A DNA stretch of 64,000 bases from Amblyomma americanum (taxonomy: Eukaryota > Arthropoda > Arachnida > Ixodida > Ixodidae), in the NCBI RefSeq assembly GCF_052857255.1, contig NC_135505.1:47863507-47927506 (forward strand), given 5' to 3'. The position numbers and the translations under genes were made by a program. Shown here in pieces: positions 10,476 to 21,679 of the stretch (positions within the stretch are counted from its first letter, which is position 1; every line of letters begins with the position of its first letter). Under the pieces are notes generated by a model. That model saw only the letters and a program-made list of their open reading frames with translations, was not told the DNA's origin and did not search any database.

Positions 10476-12801
10476 GTGAGTACTCCCGAAATGTTACCGG
10501 TCGCCTAAGTCAAAATGTACTTGAGCAGTTGAAAAGTATTGAGTTGTGCTTCTGTATGGGTATTCTTATATCCAAATGATGATATTGTTTGAAAAGTTAT
10601 TCACATGATCTATTCTTGTTACGTTCAAAATAACATGCACGTATGTGTTCTCTGTCTCATTTTAGGAATGTGAAATGGGCTGTGTTAGTAGCACTGAAGC
10701 GCTTCCTTTTCCTTCAAACCACAGATTGCTTTTTCCAGCCGCAGAATAGCTGTGCTGTTGGGGAAACATGTTATATATGCGTGTTTTATTATATCCAAAT
10801 AACCAGCCGTGCTAAACAAAACAGTGCGATAGAAGACGCCGGAGTGATGTGCTAAAATCCAAGCTGCATCTTCATTTGGAAGCCAAGCAATTCTTATGAG
10901 CCCCGACATTCAATCTTCGGCATCATCATTTCATGCTAAATGGAGCAATAAATTGTTCCATCTATTCCTTCGGAAAAGAAAGGAAGGGGGAGATGTGGCG
11001 TTAGGAGAGCTGAGAAGACGGGCCCTTGGAAACAATACTAATGCCAGTATTTCATTCCTATGCTTTGGTTGTTTCTTGAATTGCAATGTTGAAGTTGTTT
11101 TCTTGGATAGATATCCTAAAAGCCATAATTAGTCCGTGTGACACCAACTGCACATCAGTATTATTGTTCTTGATTAAAATATGGTGGAACAGATTGTTCT
11201 TCAAATGCGAAAAAAGAAAGCTTGCTGCTTATATAGAAACTCCGTTTCGTGGTAAGCGCCGTTCCTCCGACGGTGATTTCGTTGCTGTGTCCTTCGCTCA
11301 GTTCATAACGGCAGCAAGAAGCAATTTGCCAAATAAAAACTGTTAGCCCATTTCAGTTTTAATACGCCTCAGCCCAAAGTATTTTTTCGCTACTGCGTTA
11401 TCGCATAATGAATGACTTTAATGACGCTAAAGCACGCCAGTGCCATTTTCGCTCCATAGCGGTGAGTCAAAACTGACATCGTCCAGATAAACGTGGTTCA
11501 CAAGAGTCTATAGAACAGTGGAATACGCGCTCTCCGTAAGTATTGTCAAAATTACCTGAAACAAAAAGATTGCAGAGAGACACAACAGGCACATTGGTTT
11601 CTTCACAACACGTTGAAGAAGGGTGCTGAGAGCCTTAGGGTGCTTAGCCAACGTTTCGGCAAGAGGACTTATAGCTGTCTTCCAAAATTTGGGCTGGTGA
11701 TCAACCAGGCCAGCATGAATACGCAGAAAAGTATCGGAAAGGTTGGCTGAGCAATGCGGTTTCGTTGTTAAAACTACGGTTTTCATGTCACATGCATCTA
11801 AGAAATGGTCTGCTATTTTCGATATGAGCGAAACAACAAACGTTATTTTGGTGGAAATTTATGAAAGGCATAAAAGTTTAGTACTAAACACAGACATTCG
11901 CTTACTGCAGAGAACCACAGCGCAGTATTATTTCGACCCACCATTCTCGCCTTCAGTCAGCACAAGCAAACATAATGCTATGCCCAATTCGTAGCATTCC
12001 GATGCTGGCTAATGCGCTGTTTAAATAATTATCATAAGCTGTGGTTGGTTGGTTTAATTGTTGATTGAATTGAGAAATTATCTGCAACTCTTCAGGAGTT
12101 CTCCTTAATGTTGACGGAGTTGATTTTATACCACCGGTTTTTTATGCTTTGAAGTCTCTGCTATGAGTTTACGGTTTAACCGGAGAGAATTTCATCTAGA
12201 AAATAGATCATACATTTAGAGGGGAAGAGAGGCATTACAGAAAACATCGTTATAAGGATGAAAGATTGGTATGCTGTCACTTTGCCCCGAAGTGTGCTGA
12301 AAACCTCAATATGCTTTGTTTTGGTAATTTTATCCATGAAAGAATTAGTAACTTAACTGTTTCAATGCAAATATTTTTTGCGGGTCTCGGACACTACAGA
12401 AAACCTGCAAGGCTTTTGAGTTCTGGTATTCCAAAAGCGGAGATTTCCACTCTCTCTTAGCTATTGTTTACGTTAAAGGGAGAGAGTACAGTTAGCGCAA
12501 ACTAGGCACAGCTATTTTTCTGTTCACTGGATAGCCGGAAATGGAACAGAACTTTCCGAATACTAGCCGCGCCTCTTCTTCATGCGAAGATTTTATAGCT
12601 CCGGTTTTTTCTGCCTTGAAATCGGGGTGTTTTTACTGCATGTTTAAAATACTCTTCTTTATGCTGTTAGGTACCACAAAAAATTCAGTCACGGAAACTT
12701 TCGAACGGTTTAGTCATGGGTCATTATTCGATCAAGCTTTATTTTCTCAGTCAAACATTAGGTTTAATATGGCTTCGTGTATGACGTTTCTTTTTGCGCA
12801 G
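10476..12801. other. Intron 2: no identified element; one unassigned minus-strand frame
   Basis: This 2.3-kb intron is AT-rich. A minus-strand open stretch at about 11830-11508 encodes a protein-like sequence (for example HAGLVDHQPKFWKTAISPLA) and is followed by a donor-like CAG|gtaatt at the end of the frame. No family was recognised. It could be an exon of a nested or decayed gene. Nothing else is supported. Confidence 0.4.
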
Positions 12802-12920
12802 CTCCTATGCAAGGCACTATTGAAACAGGCGTCGTGGTTAGCCATGAACTTGTATCTTCGTTCCCAAACGATACAGCTCACAAAACCCTACTGGACCATT
12901 TGCGCCTGCTTTTTGCTGGA
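12802..12920 (+). CDS. Reprolysin-like metalloprotease, exon 3 (start of catalytic domain)
   Basis: Exon of 119 nt: acceptor tttttgcgcag, donor GGA|gtaagt. Residues 80-118 open the M12B catalytic domain: the first beta strand (IETGVVVSHELVSSF) followed by the first helix (TLLDHLRLLFAG). It ends exactly on a codon boundary and runs into exon 4 as LLFAG|VNEIF, which is the usual helix sequence in reprolysins ('...FVNAVNLRF...'). An ATG-initiated frame overlapping the exon (12777-13064) continues into the intron and is not the real product. Confidence 0.88.
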
Positions 12921-13146
12921 GTAAGTTTACACCTTTATTTTATGGCAGTTCTTCCAATAACTCCGATCGTGAATTTCAAGCAGTGCTCATCTCCTGAATT
13001 CATCCTCGATAACAAACGCCATGTTTCGGATAAGCTTCAGTTGTGTTTTCTTAAATCACAGTAATCGTTACTTCCTCGGCGATGTTGCATTATGACATGG
13101 AGCCATGGTCAAATGTTTTACACGAAGCCCCTAAGGTGGAGTATAT

Positions 13147-13460
13147 TTGTAACAAGGGAGTAATCAATCATTGACATTCACCCGATCGCATTGATACGGC
13201 TACAAAGGAATGTTATACAGCTTTCTCAGAAACTTCGAGTTAAACAAAAATTCGTCCTGCTCGAACCCGGGACCACCGCTTCACCAGAGCATACGCTCTA
13301 CAAACTGAGCTAACCGGGACGCCAAGCTTAAGATAGAGCGAGAACAAATTGATCAATAACTCTAAGTGGGAACAGTGTTGGCCAAATGTTTTAGGTGAAT
13401 CCCCCAGCCGTACGGCTGGGCTCGGGTGGGTGTCAATGAATAATTACTCCCTTATTACAT
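13147..13460 (-). repeat. tRNA-like repeat flanked by inverted arms
   Basis: On the minus strand 13323-13251 looks like a tRNA: an A box (GGTTAGCTCAGTTTGTAGAG), a B box (GGGTTCGAGCAGG) and an acceptor stem pairing of five bases. The anticodon stem does not pair, so this is a tRNA-derived SINE head or pseudogene, not a working tRNA. It lies between two arms (13147-13185 and 13422-13460) that are inverse complements around GGGAGTAAT. A nearby motif (AAATGTTTTA) is repeated directly outside and inside the arms. Confidence 0.6.
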
Positions 13461-14339
13461 GGAGCGATGTGGTCCTGCGTAATGGATTGCTGCACCTAAA
13501 GGATTACGCTATCTTCGCTGCGATTAGTCGGAACCTGTGCCACGAAGTAGGTCTGCTGTTCAATTAAGACATGGTATTTTGTGTTTTTCTTAACTTCTGC
13601 CTGTGCTTTTTGTGTAGCATCTGATGCCATCTGTTCATAATATGGTAAGGTGTACAACAATACAAGACCACGTTCGCTTTACGGCAAAAAACGCGAGCCT
13701 ATTCAGAAGTAATTTACCACCCTCCAATGTGAGAATAATACTTTATAGACAGCATTTCATTCTTTGTCTTCTGAGATTAACGTCTGATCTAGGATAAAAT
13801 GATTGTGGAATAGCATTGCAGAAATTGCGGAGGACGCAACCTGCTTTGCATCCTGTAAAAGGTTCCCTTCAGTAGAGTTACGTTCAATGTAGTCCAGACG
13901 AAGCATTCTTTAACAGATCATTTGCACAAGCAAGCAGCATCTTTGATGTTAGATTGTGGTGCGCATCTTACCTCTCACTGTGCCCGTGCCGGATTTTATT
14001 TGAAAGAACAGGTACTTGCGTGCATGCAAGATAAGAAATATAGATACCTGAACATGCGCGTATTGGGCGCATTGCCAGCGGCAGGAGTATAATGGTTTTT
14101 TTGTTGATCTTTTCGATACAAAGGCAACGTTCGTAGGTGCAGCGTAAAGCTTCTTCCTGTTTTCCATTCAGTGCTTTCTACCAAGACCTGCGCTTTATCA
14201 CTGTTGTAAACTGGAAGTACTAAAGTTGTACAAAAAGTAATTGCTGTCATTTTTGTTCTCGAAATGTATTTTACAAAAAATTTATGAAATATACAAAAAA
14301 AGCTGCATGACAGCCGGATCTATACTTCATTTAAATGTT
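13461..14339. other. Intron 3 segment with nothing recognised
   Basis: AT-rich intronic DNA between the tRNA-like repeat and the mariner remnant. Short frames are present on both strands but none carries a motif or fits the phases of the metalloprotease gene. Confidence 0.5.
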
Positions 14340-15240
14340 ATCTCCGTCACCTTTGTGCCACTGGCCAACAAGGGCATGCATGCCTGCTTTGTACGATATT
14401 TTTCTTCCGGTGCAGCCATGTCCTCAATGTGCGAGTGATGCTCTTGTCGTCCTGAAATATGGATCCATGAAGCGCATTGTTTAGCAGCACGAAAAGGTCA
14501 AAATCAGACTGAAGAATCTTCTTCGCACAGTTGTTAATTCGGATGCACTGGCAGCACTGGTTTAGTCTATGTAGAGATTTGATATAAGTGTTCGAATTCA
14601 CTGTCTTTCTCTTAGGTAGCGCACCTACAAAGATAGTTCCATGACTTTCCCAAAAAACTGTTATCGTGAATTTTCCAGCCTACTCAGTCGCCTTGAACTT
14701 TCTTGTTCTTGGGGACCTTAGTTGGCGCCATTCTGTGGTTTTTATTTTTTTCTTTGCGGCTCAAAGTGATTATGCCAGATTCCATCACAGGCCAGTTTCA
14801 GAGACTATATGTCCTCGTATTACGCCTCCATACTCTTCAGCAACTAGAAAAAAAAATGTTTTTTCTGCTCTCTGTGCTCAAACTGCAAGACTTCGTTGAA
14901 ATCGCATAGCGCATACCTTGGAGTACACCAGAGTGTCGATGATTTCGCTGAATTTTCTTTGCTCACGGACCGCTCTTTAGCCAATTTACGATTCATAATG
15001 CCTTGGCCTGCACGGATGATGATGTCAAAGAGCTCAACTGCCTCGGGACTAGTTTCAAAGTGAGGTCACCTTGGCAGATCGTGCAGATCTGTTTCGGTGC
15101 TTTCTGAAGCATTGAGTCGCTTGACCCAGTGCAGCGGCTCAATAGGCAGCATGCAACTCTCCATGAATATGACGAACACTTGCCTTTTTGGCTACAAGAA
15201 ATTCAAGGGCGTTCAACACAGACGCCATTTTTTCACTGGT
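14340..15240 (-). pseudogene. Mariner transposase remnant
   Basis: Read on the minus strand from about 15240, the first block (ALEFLVAKKASVRHIHGEL) is the N-terminal helix-turn-helix of a mariner transposase. The second block (RAGQGIMNRKLAKERSVSK) matches the second helix-turn-helix. The frame ending near 14347 gives the catalytic core and C-terminus (TITVFWESHGTIFVGALPK, then the DFDLF and TWLHRK segments). The HDNARPH segment with its catalytic Asp is missing, and several stops and frameshifts occur. No terminal inverted repeats were identified. A long-dead copy in intron 3. Confidence 0.75.
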
Positions 15241-15510
15241 ATATTTGTGCAGTCTGTGTAACGGATCTGAATGTGGGCACACACACGTGGTAGGCATGGT
15301 TTTGAGAGCCTGCGAAATTTAAGCCAAATATTTTATTCGCAAAGAGCAGAAAAAACCAAGGGCATCACTTATTCGTCAAGATTAGGTGTTGAAGTTCCAA
15401 GTCCCAAGAAGTGCCTCCGAAAAAACTCTCCCTGAAAAAAAAAATTCTGGAGGAATTGGTGTGGTGCCAGTTAAAAAAAATGACAAAATAAAAAAAACTG
15501 TTCAGGAAGA

Positions 15511-15610
15511 CTTGCCACATAGCCGTCAACAGACACGGAGACAGGGAGTCAAACAGGACGGGCGCTGTTTGTCTCCCTGCGTCCGTGTCGGTTTAGCGCT
15601 GTGTGGCAAG
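15511..15610. repeat. Short-loop hairpin (45-bp arms)
   Basis: Arms 15511-15555 and 15566-15610 are inverse complements with few mismatches around a 10-base loop. The arms begin and end with CTTGCCACA and TGTGGCAAG. The core, ACACGGAGACAGGGAG, resembles untranslated ends of tick Penelope-like elements, so this may be two such ends joined head to head. Confidence 0.7.
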
Positions 15611-18429
15611 GGAACCGTGACCAACTCGCCCAAGCTTCCATTCTTCTGGAACTTCGTTGGGAAAGAGAGCCAAATAATTGGAAAATTTTCTTAAAGCTCA
15701 CTGTCGATTGTACAATCCTGTGACCCGGAGCAAGTAATAAAGTAGTATTCGCTTCTGCGGAAAGAAAAGGCTGATTGGCTGTCCCGCTCTAGGAGGGCAC
15801 TTGAATCCCGCACTGAGGACAGTAGAAAGCAGGGAGTAACAGAAGGCGGAAGGATATGCCGTAGAGGATGGCTGTGGGTTATTTGGGACCGAGTCGAATT
15901 ATTATTTGTGGAGTGTAAATTTTTATAATAGGCGGCTCAAACAGGTTTGAGTCATGGCAATGTGGAAGCACAATGCCCAAGTCACGCTTTGTATTTTGGT
16001 TTGAACTTTGGCGCAAGCCATTTTTCTGAAATAGTACCAAGTTTCATTGAGTTGGGGCAACATCATGACGTCCGGCGAGGCGGGGTCCGCTCGCCTCAGA
16101 GCAGATTCGTCGTTACCGCTACCCTTGTGTCTCCAGTTCACTGCAAACGATAGGAGCACGAGCCACTTGATTGGTCTAAGGATGATCATGCGACAGTTTT
16201 TAGACGTGCTTGGTTCATTGATTGCTCGTTGTTTAGTCGCCATGGAGTTTTAAGTCAGAGAGCGCGAGAAATTCAAAGGGATTAATGGTTTCTCTTAAAA
16301 AAGGGTCTGAAATATCTAAATTGAGTTAAGGCATTCCTTTTTACTTTGTTAAAAAAGTTCACTGCTGCGGGCATTATTAAAACCGAATATGAAACAAATT
16401 TTCGAGGTTTATGATTGGGAGACTCACTGTGGGCCCAAAATATGGTTGCACTTGGCAAAAACAATGTAATAAGGGTCGAAGACATTCGTTCTTTGTTGCG
16501 TTTATGTGGTTTATTACACGTGCATTATGTGCAACAGAAAAGTAGTAAACTATGAGAAAGAAAGAATATTTATGAATATTGGTATTATTTAGCTTTTATT
16601 TCTTCTTTTTTCGCAATGGCACTGAAATCAATCAATGCAAGCCTGGCGCATTTCAGTATGTCTTGGGGGCAAGCGTTATTGTGGCAGAAAACCAGGTTTG
16701 TCTTTTTGCTTTGCATATTAATTGGGGACGGATCTAGCCAAAAGCAAAAAAAAAATTACTTCCCTACCAATAAGCATGAGAAAAGCATCTTATCCGGCAA
16801 ATACGTTAAGCTGCTAATTTTTTAACTAATAAATTTTTGCCACTGATATTGCTACCAGGAATCACGAGTCCAGTGGAACTGCTATAAATAAACGAGACAA
16901 TTAAAAATAGAATGCCTGTATAAACATCGTTAATTACTATTCCTTTAATGCCAGTATAAAAACCAATGAGGTTTATAAAGAAAAGGCTGCTGGATAATAA
17001 TTAAACTTGCCTAATTTGCAAGTTTCATGAAAGCCTTCGGGCGATATAACTAAGGTTTATAAAGAAAAGACTGCTGGATAATAATTAAACTTGCCTAATT
17101 TGCAAGATTCATGAAAACCTTCGGGCGATATAACTGCAGACGTATAGGAAGGCGCCTATGCTGAATCGCGGGCTAGATCTAAAAATCCCGCCATCTACCA
17201 ATTCAGCATTACAAGGACAGGTTTCCATTGGCGTTAGAATTTTGTTTCACATGAATAAATATTTCATAACTTATCTTGCATCTCTGGCAGGTGAAATTTG
17301 AAGCTTTGCTTGATTAATCTGTTTAGACGTGGAATTTATACAATAAACTTTGACTTTTATGGAGTTCTGAAAGGAAGAATGAGAATTATTTATAATTCTA
17401 GACTTATTACCTCAAGTGTTACACTGGCATTACAGGATAAAGAGAGTAGCTCAAAAGGTGAACACGGAAGTAGTGAGGGAACAGAACAACAGCTCTAAAT
17501 ACCGTTTTACGCCAAAAAACGTGGTCACAAATGTATTATTGATACCTGTGTTGTGCTTCGCGAGAGTGAAATGGCGTTGCTTGTCCTTTATGTGTAAACG
17601 CGTGTAATGGTCACTCTCCTTGATTTATATTTGTGCGCACAAGGCTGTTTGGGGCTGGTGCTTCAGTGAATGGGTAGAAATGAAGTTATATAAGCGACCT
17701 TTGTCAAATAAACCCTGTTGCAAGTAAAGCGCTCGTCGTGTTCCCTCACTACGTTTGTGTTCACCTTTTGCGCTACTGTGCCTTTCCTGAATATGCACCA
17801 ACACGCCATACTACAAGTGTTTCTTTGTTTAATTGCGTGCCCAATAGACACACACTGGCAAGGAAACTCTATTAGTATTTATGCCTTTAAATTCTGTGGT
17901 AAATTTTTTATTGACTCGGAGTACACTGAGTCAACACTGGCGTTCACACATCAGGCACTGGCAGAACTACATTTTGGAAGACAGCAGAGTGGCATAGATT
18001 ACGCTTTGCCGCGGTATAAACAGCTCATCTTTGTGCACAGAAGTGCCTTTATGGTTTCCCGATTCTGCGAGGGAGCAGACCTATTTGTTCCCGCTCGGCG
18101 CCAACTCAAGAACAAGTGACCGGAGAACCCAGTGACAAGTTGCAGGTGCATTGTTCAAGAATGTGCCCCTCAAAAAACCCCAATAAGACTCGTGGTACCT
18201 GTCCATCGAATAGAGGTCTACATGAAGGCCGCTGCATGGCTTGCTGTAGGGCTTGCAAACCCTAGCATCCATCGGCGCGGCGGTTTAGAATGTGCTTGCC
18301 GTCGATGGCAACGATGGACTTGGAAACAAGCGTCTTCTTTTCACAAGGACACGAATCGCGACCGCATGGCATTAACAATAGCATCTGAAATTATCGGCTC
18401 TCGCTCTATCACTGAAGTTAAGGAGCGTT
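15611..18429. other. Intron 3 segment with low-confidence repeat remnants
   Basis: Bases 15920-16250 contain a minus-strand frame of 106 codons (with LSFAVNWRHKGSGNDESALR) that looks like a protein fragment often seen in tick repeats, but no family can be assigned. 17446-17483 and 17739-17776 are inverse complements of about 38 bp around AAAAGGTGAACAC. A 133-codon plus-strand frame at 17718-18119 has no motif and overlaps this repeat. The remainder is AT-rich and featureless. Confidence 0.4.
16970..17137. repeat. 84-bp tandem duplication
   Basis: Two head-to-tail copies of an 84-bp unit (16970-17053 and 17054-17137) beginning GGTTTATAAAGAAAAG. They differ at about three positions, so the duplication is fairly recent. 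The unit holds ACTTGCCTAATTTGCAAG, which is close to palindromic. Confidence 0.9.
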
Positions 18430-20215
18430 GGGCTCAGTCAGTACTTCCGAGGGACACCACCTGGGAGCACCAAGCCCTGAAGCCACTGGATTTGTGAGAT
18501 AGTCCAGAATTTGACGGAACACCGTCTGGCGAGGAGCGAACGTTGCAAAAATAAAGATAAGCCCGCGAAAATATTTTGAAAAAGGAAACACCACGTTTCG
18601 GGGCCCGTACGGGTCCCTTGACCACATAGAGCGCAGCATAGAACGACGGCTGTTTAAGTACAGTAGATATGGCGTAGTGTCCGACTGTAGATCTCTGGGC
18701 TATTTCAATGTGTCCTATTAAGAGCATGCTTTGTGTTAAGTAAATGAAATGATTCTAAAAGAAGGCGCGGTAAGTTTTTCTCTGTGGCAGTGACAGATGC
18801 TTCCTCAATATCGGTGATGTGTCACGTTGATACACCGTATTCCACGAAAGCATTAGATGCGGAGCGGCCGTCCGCGACGACATTCTGATGCTGTTTGAGC
18901 CTGCATCTGAAGTTTCCGGTTTTTCCATTGTGAGCCACGTCAAAGTCTTGACACGTGTTAAGAACGGCGACAGCAAGTCTAGCAATTAGCAACGGCGACA
19001 GCAAGTCTCGCCTATTGGCATCTGTTTCTGCTGGGTGGCTCCGAGCAACTCGAGGATGATCGTTGCCAGGCCGGCCGTCAAGGACGACACAGAGAGGACC
19101 CAGGTGTCAGCTGGTTCCAATTATTGAGCTTTGCCCGATCGGAGTATGGGAACAGAGAATGCGGATGGCTGCGGTTTGAGCACAACCGGAGCCTCTTTTC
19201 AAAAGAATCCTCTTGTGCCGAATGCCGCTGCGGCGACAAGCTCACGTAATCTTCCCAAATTGCCGCTACTATTTCGGAAACACAAGAACCTCGTTTCCGG
19301 TGGCTGTTCGGCATGCTAGCCCTGTGGAGGTCTGGCGGTCATCGTCCCCAGCCATCGAAAGCATCTATAAGGACCAAAGACCCCTTTCGGCTTCTCTTTC
19401 CGACCTTGTGTTCCGGCCTTGCGCTTCGGTTTCATCTAATGAACAGGTGTCAGCAGCACGGCGGAACCTCCGGCTGGCCAGATGACACCATCTACCGCAT
19501 TCGGCGTGACCCCGACGACATCCTTCTTTTTCCCGGACTCAAAATGTGACGGGGGCTGGTCCTTATGTGCAGTGGTGTGCGTTTGTGCACGTGAGTGAAA
19601 GTTTGAGGGCACTCCCACCTCGGCAAGGGCGTCCTCAACCTGTGGAATTTAGGAAGGAAGAACGATATAAAACTCGACAGCCAGTGCAGTGAGAGAAATC
19701 CCTGTTTTCATCCTTACGCTTGTAAAAATGTTAATAAACCCACTCGTAATCTTCCTCCCATCATCCAACCCCTTCAACTCGTCGACAGTGCTGTCCTCCT
19801 GGTGGTGGCAGTGGCAGTGGGCGTCGTCCAGACCGTGGTCCCGTCAGAGCGCGACTCCGAGCCCCACATATCCAACACACGGTATCCTGTACACCACGCC
19901 TGCGCACCTTGAGAGATCTAGACGGTCTTTTACCCGGAACAGCTGTTGTTTCAACTTGCTGGTATAGGCACATGAGAAATGGGCACGTCATAACTTTTGA
20001 AAATGCGTGAAAGGGCTTACCTGGGGAGCATATGAAACACTCGCTCGCTTGGCTTCTGCATTTTTATGCTGTTGGCCAAATCGAGAGGCGTGAGCGGAGC
20101 GCTCTTGGCTTTTCATTAGCTGCTGATGATATATATCCATTGTTTTGCAAGTCTTGCTTAACTTTGTCGATTTCGCAGCGGCGTTTTTTTTTGCTCGAGC
20201 ATAGGGTGAAAGCAC
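18430..20215 (-). mobile_element. Penelope-like element (minus), C-terminal part, split by a solo LTR
   Basis: On the minus strand 20215-19882 encodes the linker before the endonuclease (SKLKQQLFRVKDRLDL, then GVVYRIPCV). After the inserted LTR (18956-19877) the frame resumes as CQDFDVAHNGKTGNFRCRL, which is the GIY-YIG endonuclease core, followed by the C-terminal segment and a 3' part containing GGGACCCGTACGGGCCCCGA-like sequence. Penelope-like elements combine a telomerase-like reverse transcriptase with GIY-YIG. Stops and frameshifts show it is dead. A second copy in the opposite direction lies at 20545-21330. Confidence 0.8.
18956..19877 (+). mobile_element. Solo LTR (922 bp) inserted in the Penelope-like element
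   Basis: The element starts TGTTAAG and ends CCAACA, i.e. TG...CA with a short TGTT/AACA inverted end. It is bordered on both sides by CACG (18952-18955 and 19878-19881), a 4-bp target duplication consistent with an LTR retrotransposon integrase. It has a TATAAAA box at 19666 and an AATAAA signal at 19733, about 65 bases apart, as in a U3-R-U5 layout reading on the plus strand. Near its start a 28-bp unit (AACGGCGACAGCAAGTCT plus spacer, 18963 and 18991) is tandemly repeated. No internal region is present, so it is a solo LTR left by LTR-LTR recombination. Removing it restores the interrupted Penelope frame at Pro-Cys. Confidence 0.75.
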
Positions 20216-20544
20216 GATTAAAAAGCAGTTTGGCGACTTAACGCTTGTGTAAAATTGGATGTGCTGACTAAGATAAGGTAATTTCCGGTGTGCGCCGGTT
20301 TTGGATATACCTTATGTTTCAAGCATGCTTGTTTTTTCTGTACGAGGGCATCAAGCAAAGGGATTTTTCATTTGGCTTCTTCTTCCACGGTAATTTGTAC
20401 TGATTGCTGAATTGAATTTAGATGAAGTAGAAGAGGCTGCGCATAGTCGTGATGCATAATGCTGAAACAGTGTCCATGTAGCGTAGGAATAACTTCGGTG
20501 TCGGTTGGAACGTGGAAATGGCTGCTCTCTCAATGGCTTCTAAT

Positions 20545-21330
20545 GCGAGGTTGGTGAAAAGCCAAGAACGCTCAGCTCACGCCCCCCGACGTAGCCAAGA
20601 AAAGAAAAACGCAGAAGGCAAGCGAGCGAGCATTCTGTATGCTTCTTAGGTGGGCACTTTCACGCATTTCGAAAGGTTATGACGTGTATGTTTCTCATGT
20701 GCCTGCCAGTAAGTTGAAATAACGGCTGTACCGGATAAAAGACCGTCTAGATCTCCCAAGGTAACCGGGAGTGATGTACAATACAACGCGCCAAGGTTGT
20801 GACGCTGCTTACGTTGGCGAAACAAAAAACTTCAGAGGCAGGCTAAAAGAGCATCAGAATGTCTTCACGAACGGCCGCCACAAATTTAATGTTTGGCGGA
20901 GCACAGCGTAGCAACGGGACACAATATCGATTGGGACGAAGCATCAGTCATTGACACAGAGAAAAAACTATTCATCACGCCTTCTTTTAGAAACTTTTCG
21001 CATACATAACGCGAAGCATGGTCTTAAAAGGACATATGGAAATCTTGCAGAGATCTACAATCGGGCACTATGCAGTTTTCATCGTACTTACGCTGCCGTC
21101 ATTACATGCGGCGCTCTATGTGATCAAGGGATCCGTACGGGCCCCGAAGCGTCATATTTCCTTTTTCCAAACCAATTCGGAGAGTGTGTGTTTCTTTCTG
21201 CATTGCTTTGCAAGTCTAAGAATTCTGTGGACGCATTTGAGCCTGGTCTTTCCTCGATAGCTGGCGCTATAATAGATTATCATTACTTTTTCACTTTTCT
21301 TTCTGCCATGCAATTTTTTGTTGTCTTCTG
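20545..21330 (+). mobile_element. Penelope-like element (plus), C-terminal part
   Basis: The plus strand encodes the linker (RLYRIKDRLDL), then the GIY-YIG endonuclease: GVMYN...CDAAYVGETKNFRGRLKEH at 20771-20860, and the downstream helix SVATGHNIDWDEASVIDTEK after a frameshift. 20951-21260 covers the C-terminus and the tail with GGGATCCGTACGGGCCCCGA. It mirrors the minus copy at 18430-20215: 19888-20125 and 20550-20790 are inverse complements, so the two form a large head-to-head inverted repeat. Confidence 0.8.
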
Positions 21331-21601
21331 ACTCTTTATACTGAATAAGCGATGCGCCCGCCAAGTTTATTTCATTGAATTTTTTCTCTTGGCTGTCGAC
21401 TATCTAAAGAAAGTATTAGCAATCTGCAGTTACGTGCGGGAGATTTTGTTGTGGCAGTGGGGTAAAGTGTTTGCTTTGCCAGGTCTGAGATTGCAGAACT
21501 TGTTGCGGCTGTTATGAACTTTTTACTTTTTTTTTACTGGTACCAGCATTAGAAAATGCACCCGTTGTAAGAGTATCTTGTTATGTTTTGTTTCTAATAA
21601 G

Positions 21602-21679
21602 GTTAACGAGATTTTCATGAAAACTGACCGGAGCGCTCTGGACTTGCGAGTTGCCGTTACCAACCTAGTGATATTGGAG
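21602..21679 (+). CDS. Reprolysin-like metalloprotease, exon 4 (catalytic domain)
   Basis: Exon of 78 nt, exactly 26 codons (residues 119-144), phase 0 at both ends, after a T-rich acceptor (tgtttctaataag) and before donor GAG|gtaagg. The protein starts VNEIFMKTD and ends VAVTNLVILE. This is the 'VN-x-x-F/Y ... V-x-x-x-V-x-x-L' helix-strand unit that follows the first helix of reprolysin catalytic domains. The phase-0 joins to exons 3 and 5 are seamless. Confidence 0.87.

Noticed and set aside
12541..13064. 127-codon and 95-codon ATG frames on the plus strand as separate genes
   Set aside because: They overlap exon 3 of the metalloprotease (12802-12920); only the part between the splice sites fits the family, and the ATG frames run into intron.
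13251..13323. Functional tRNA gene on the minus strand
   Set aside because: A and B boxes are present but the anticodon stem does not pair and the T stem has a mismatch; better explained as a tRNA-derived repeat.
17718..18119. 133-codon plus-strand frame
   Set aside because: No motif, low-complexity hydrophobic start, overlaps a short inverted repeat; most likely chance.
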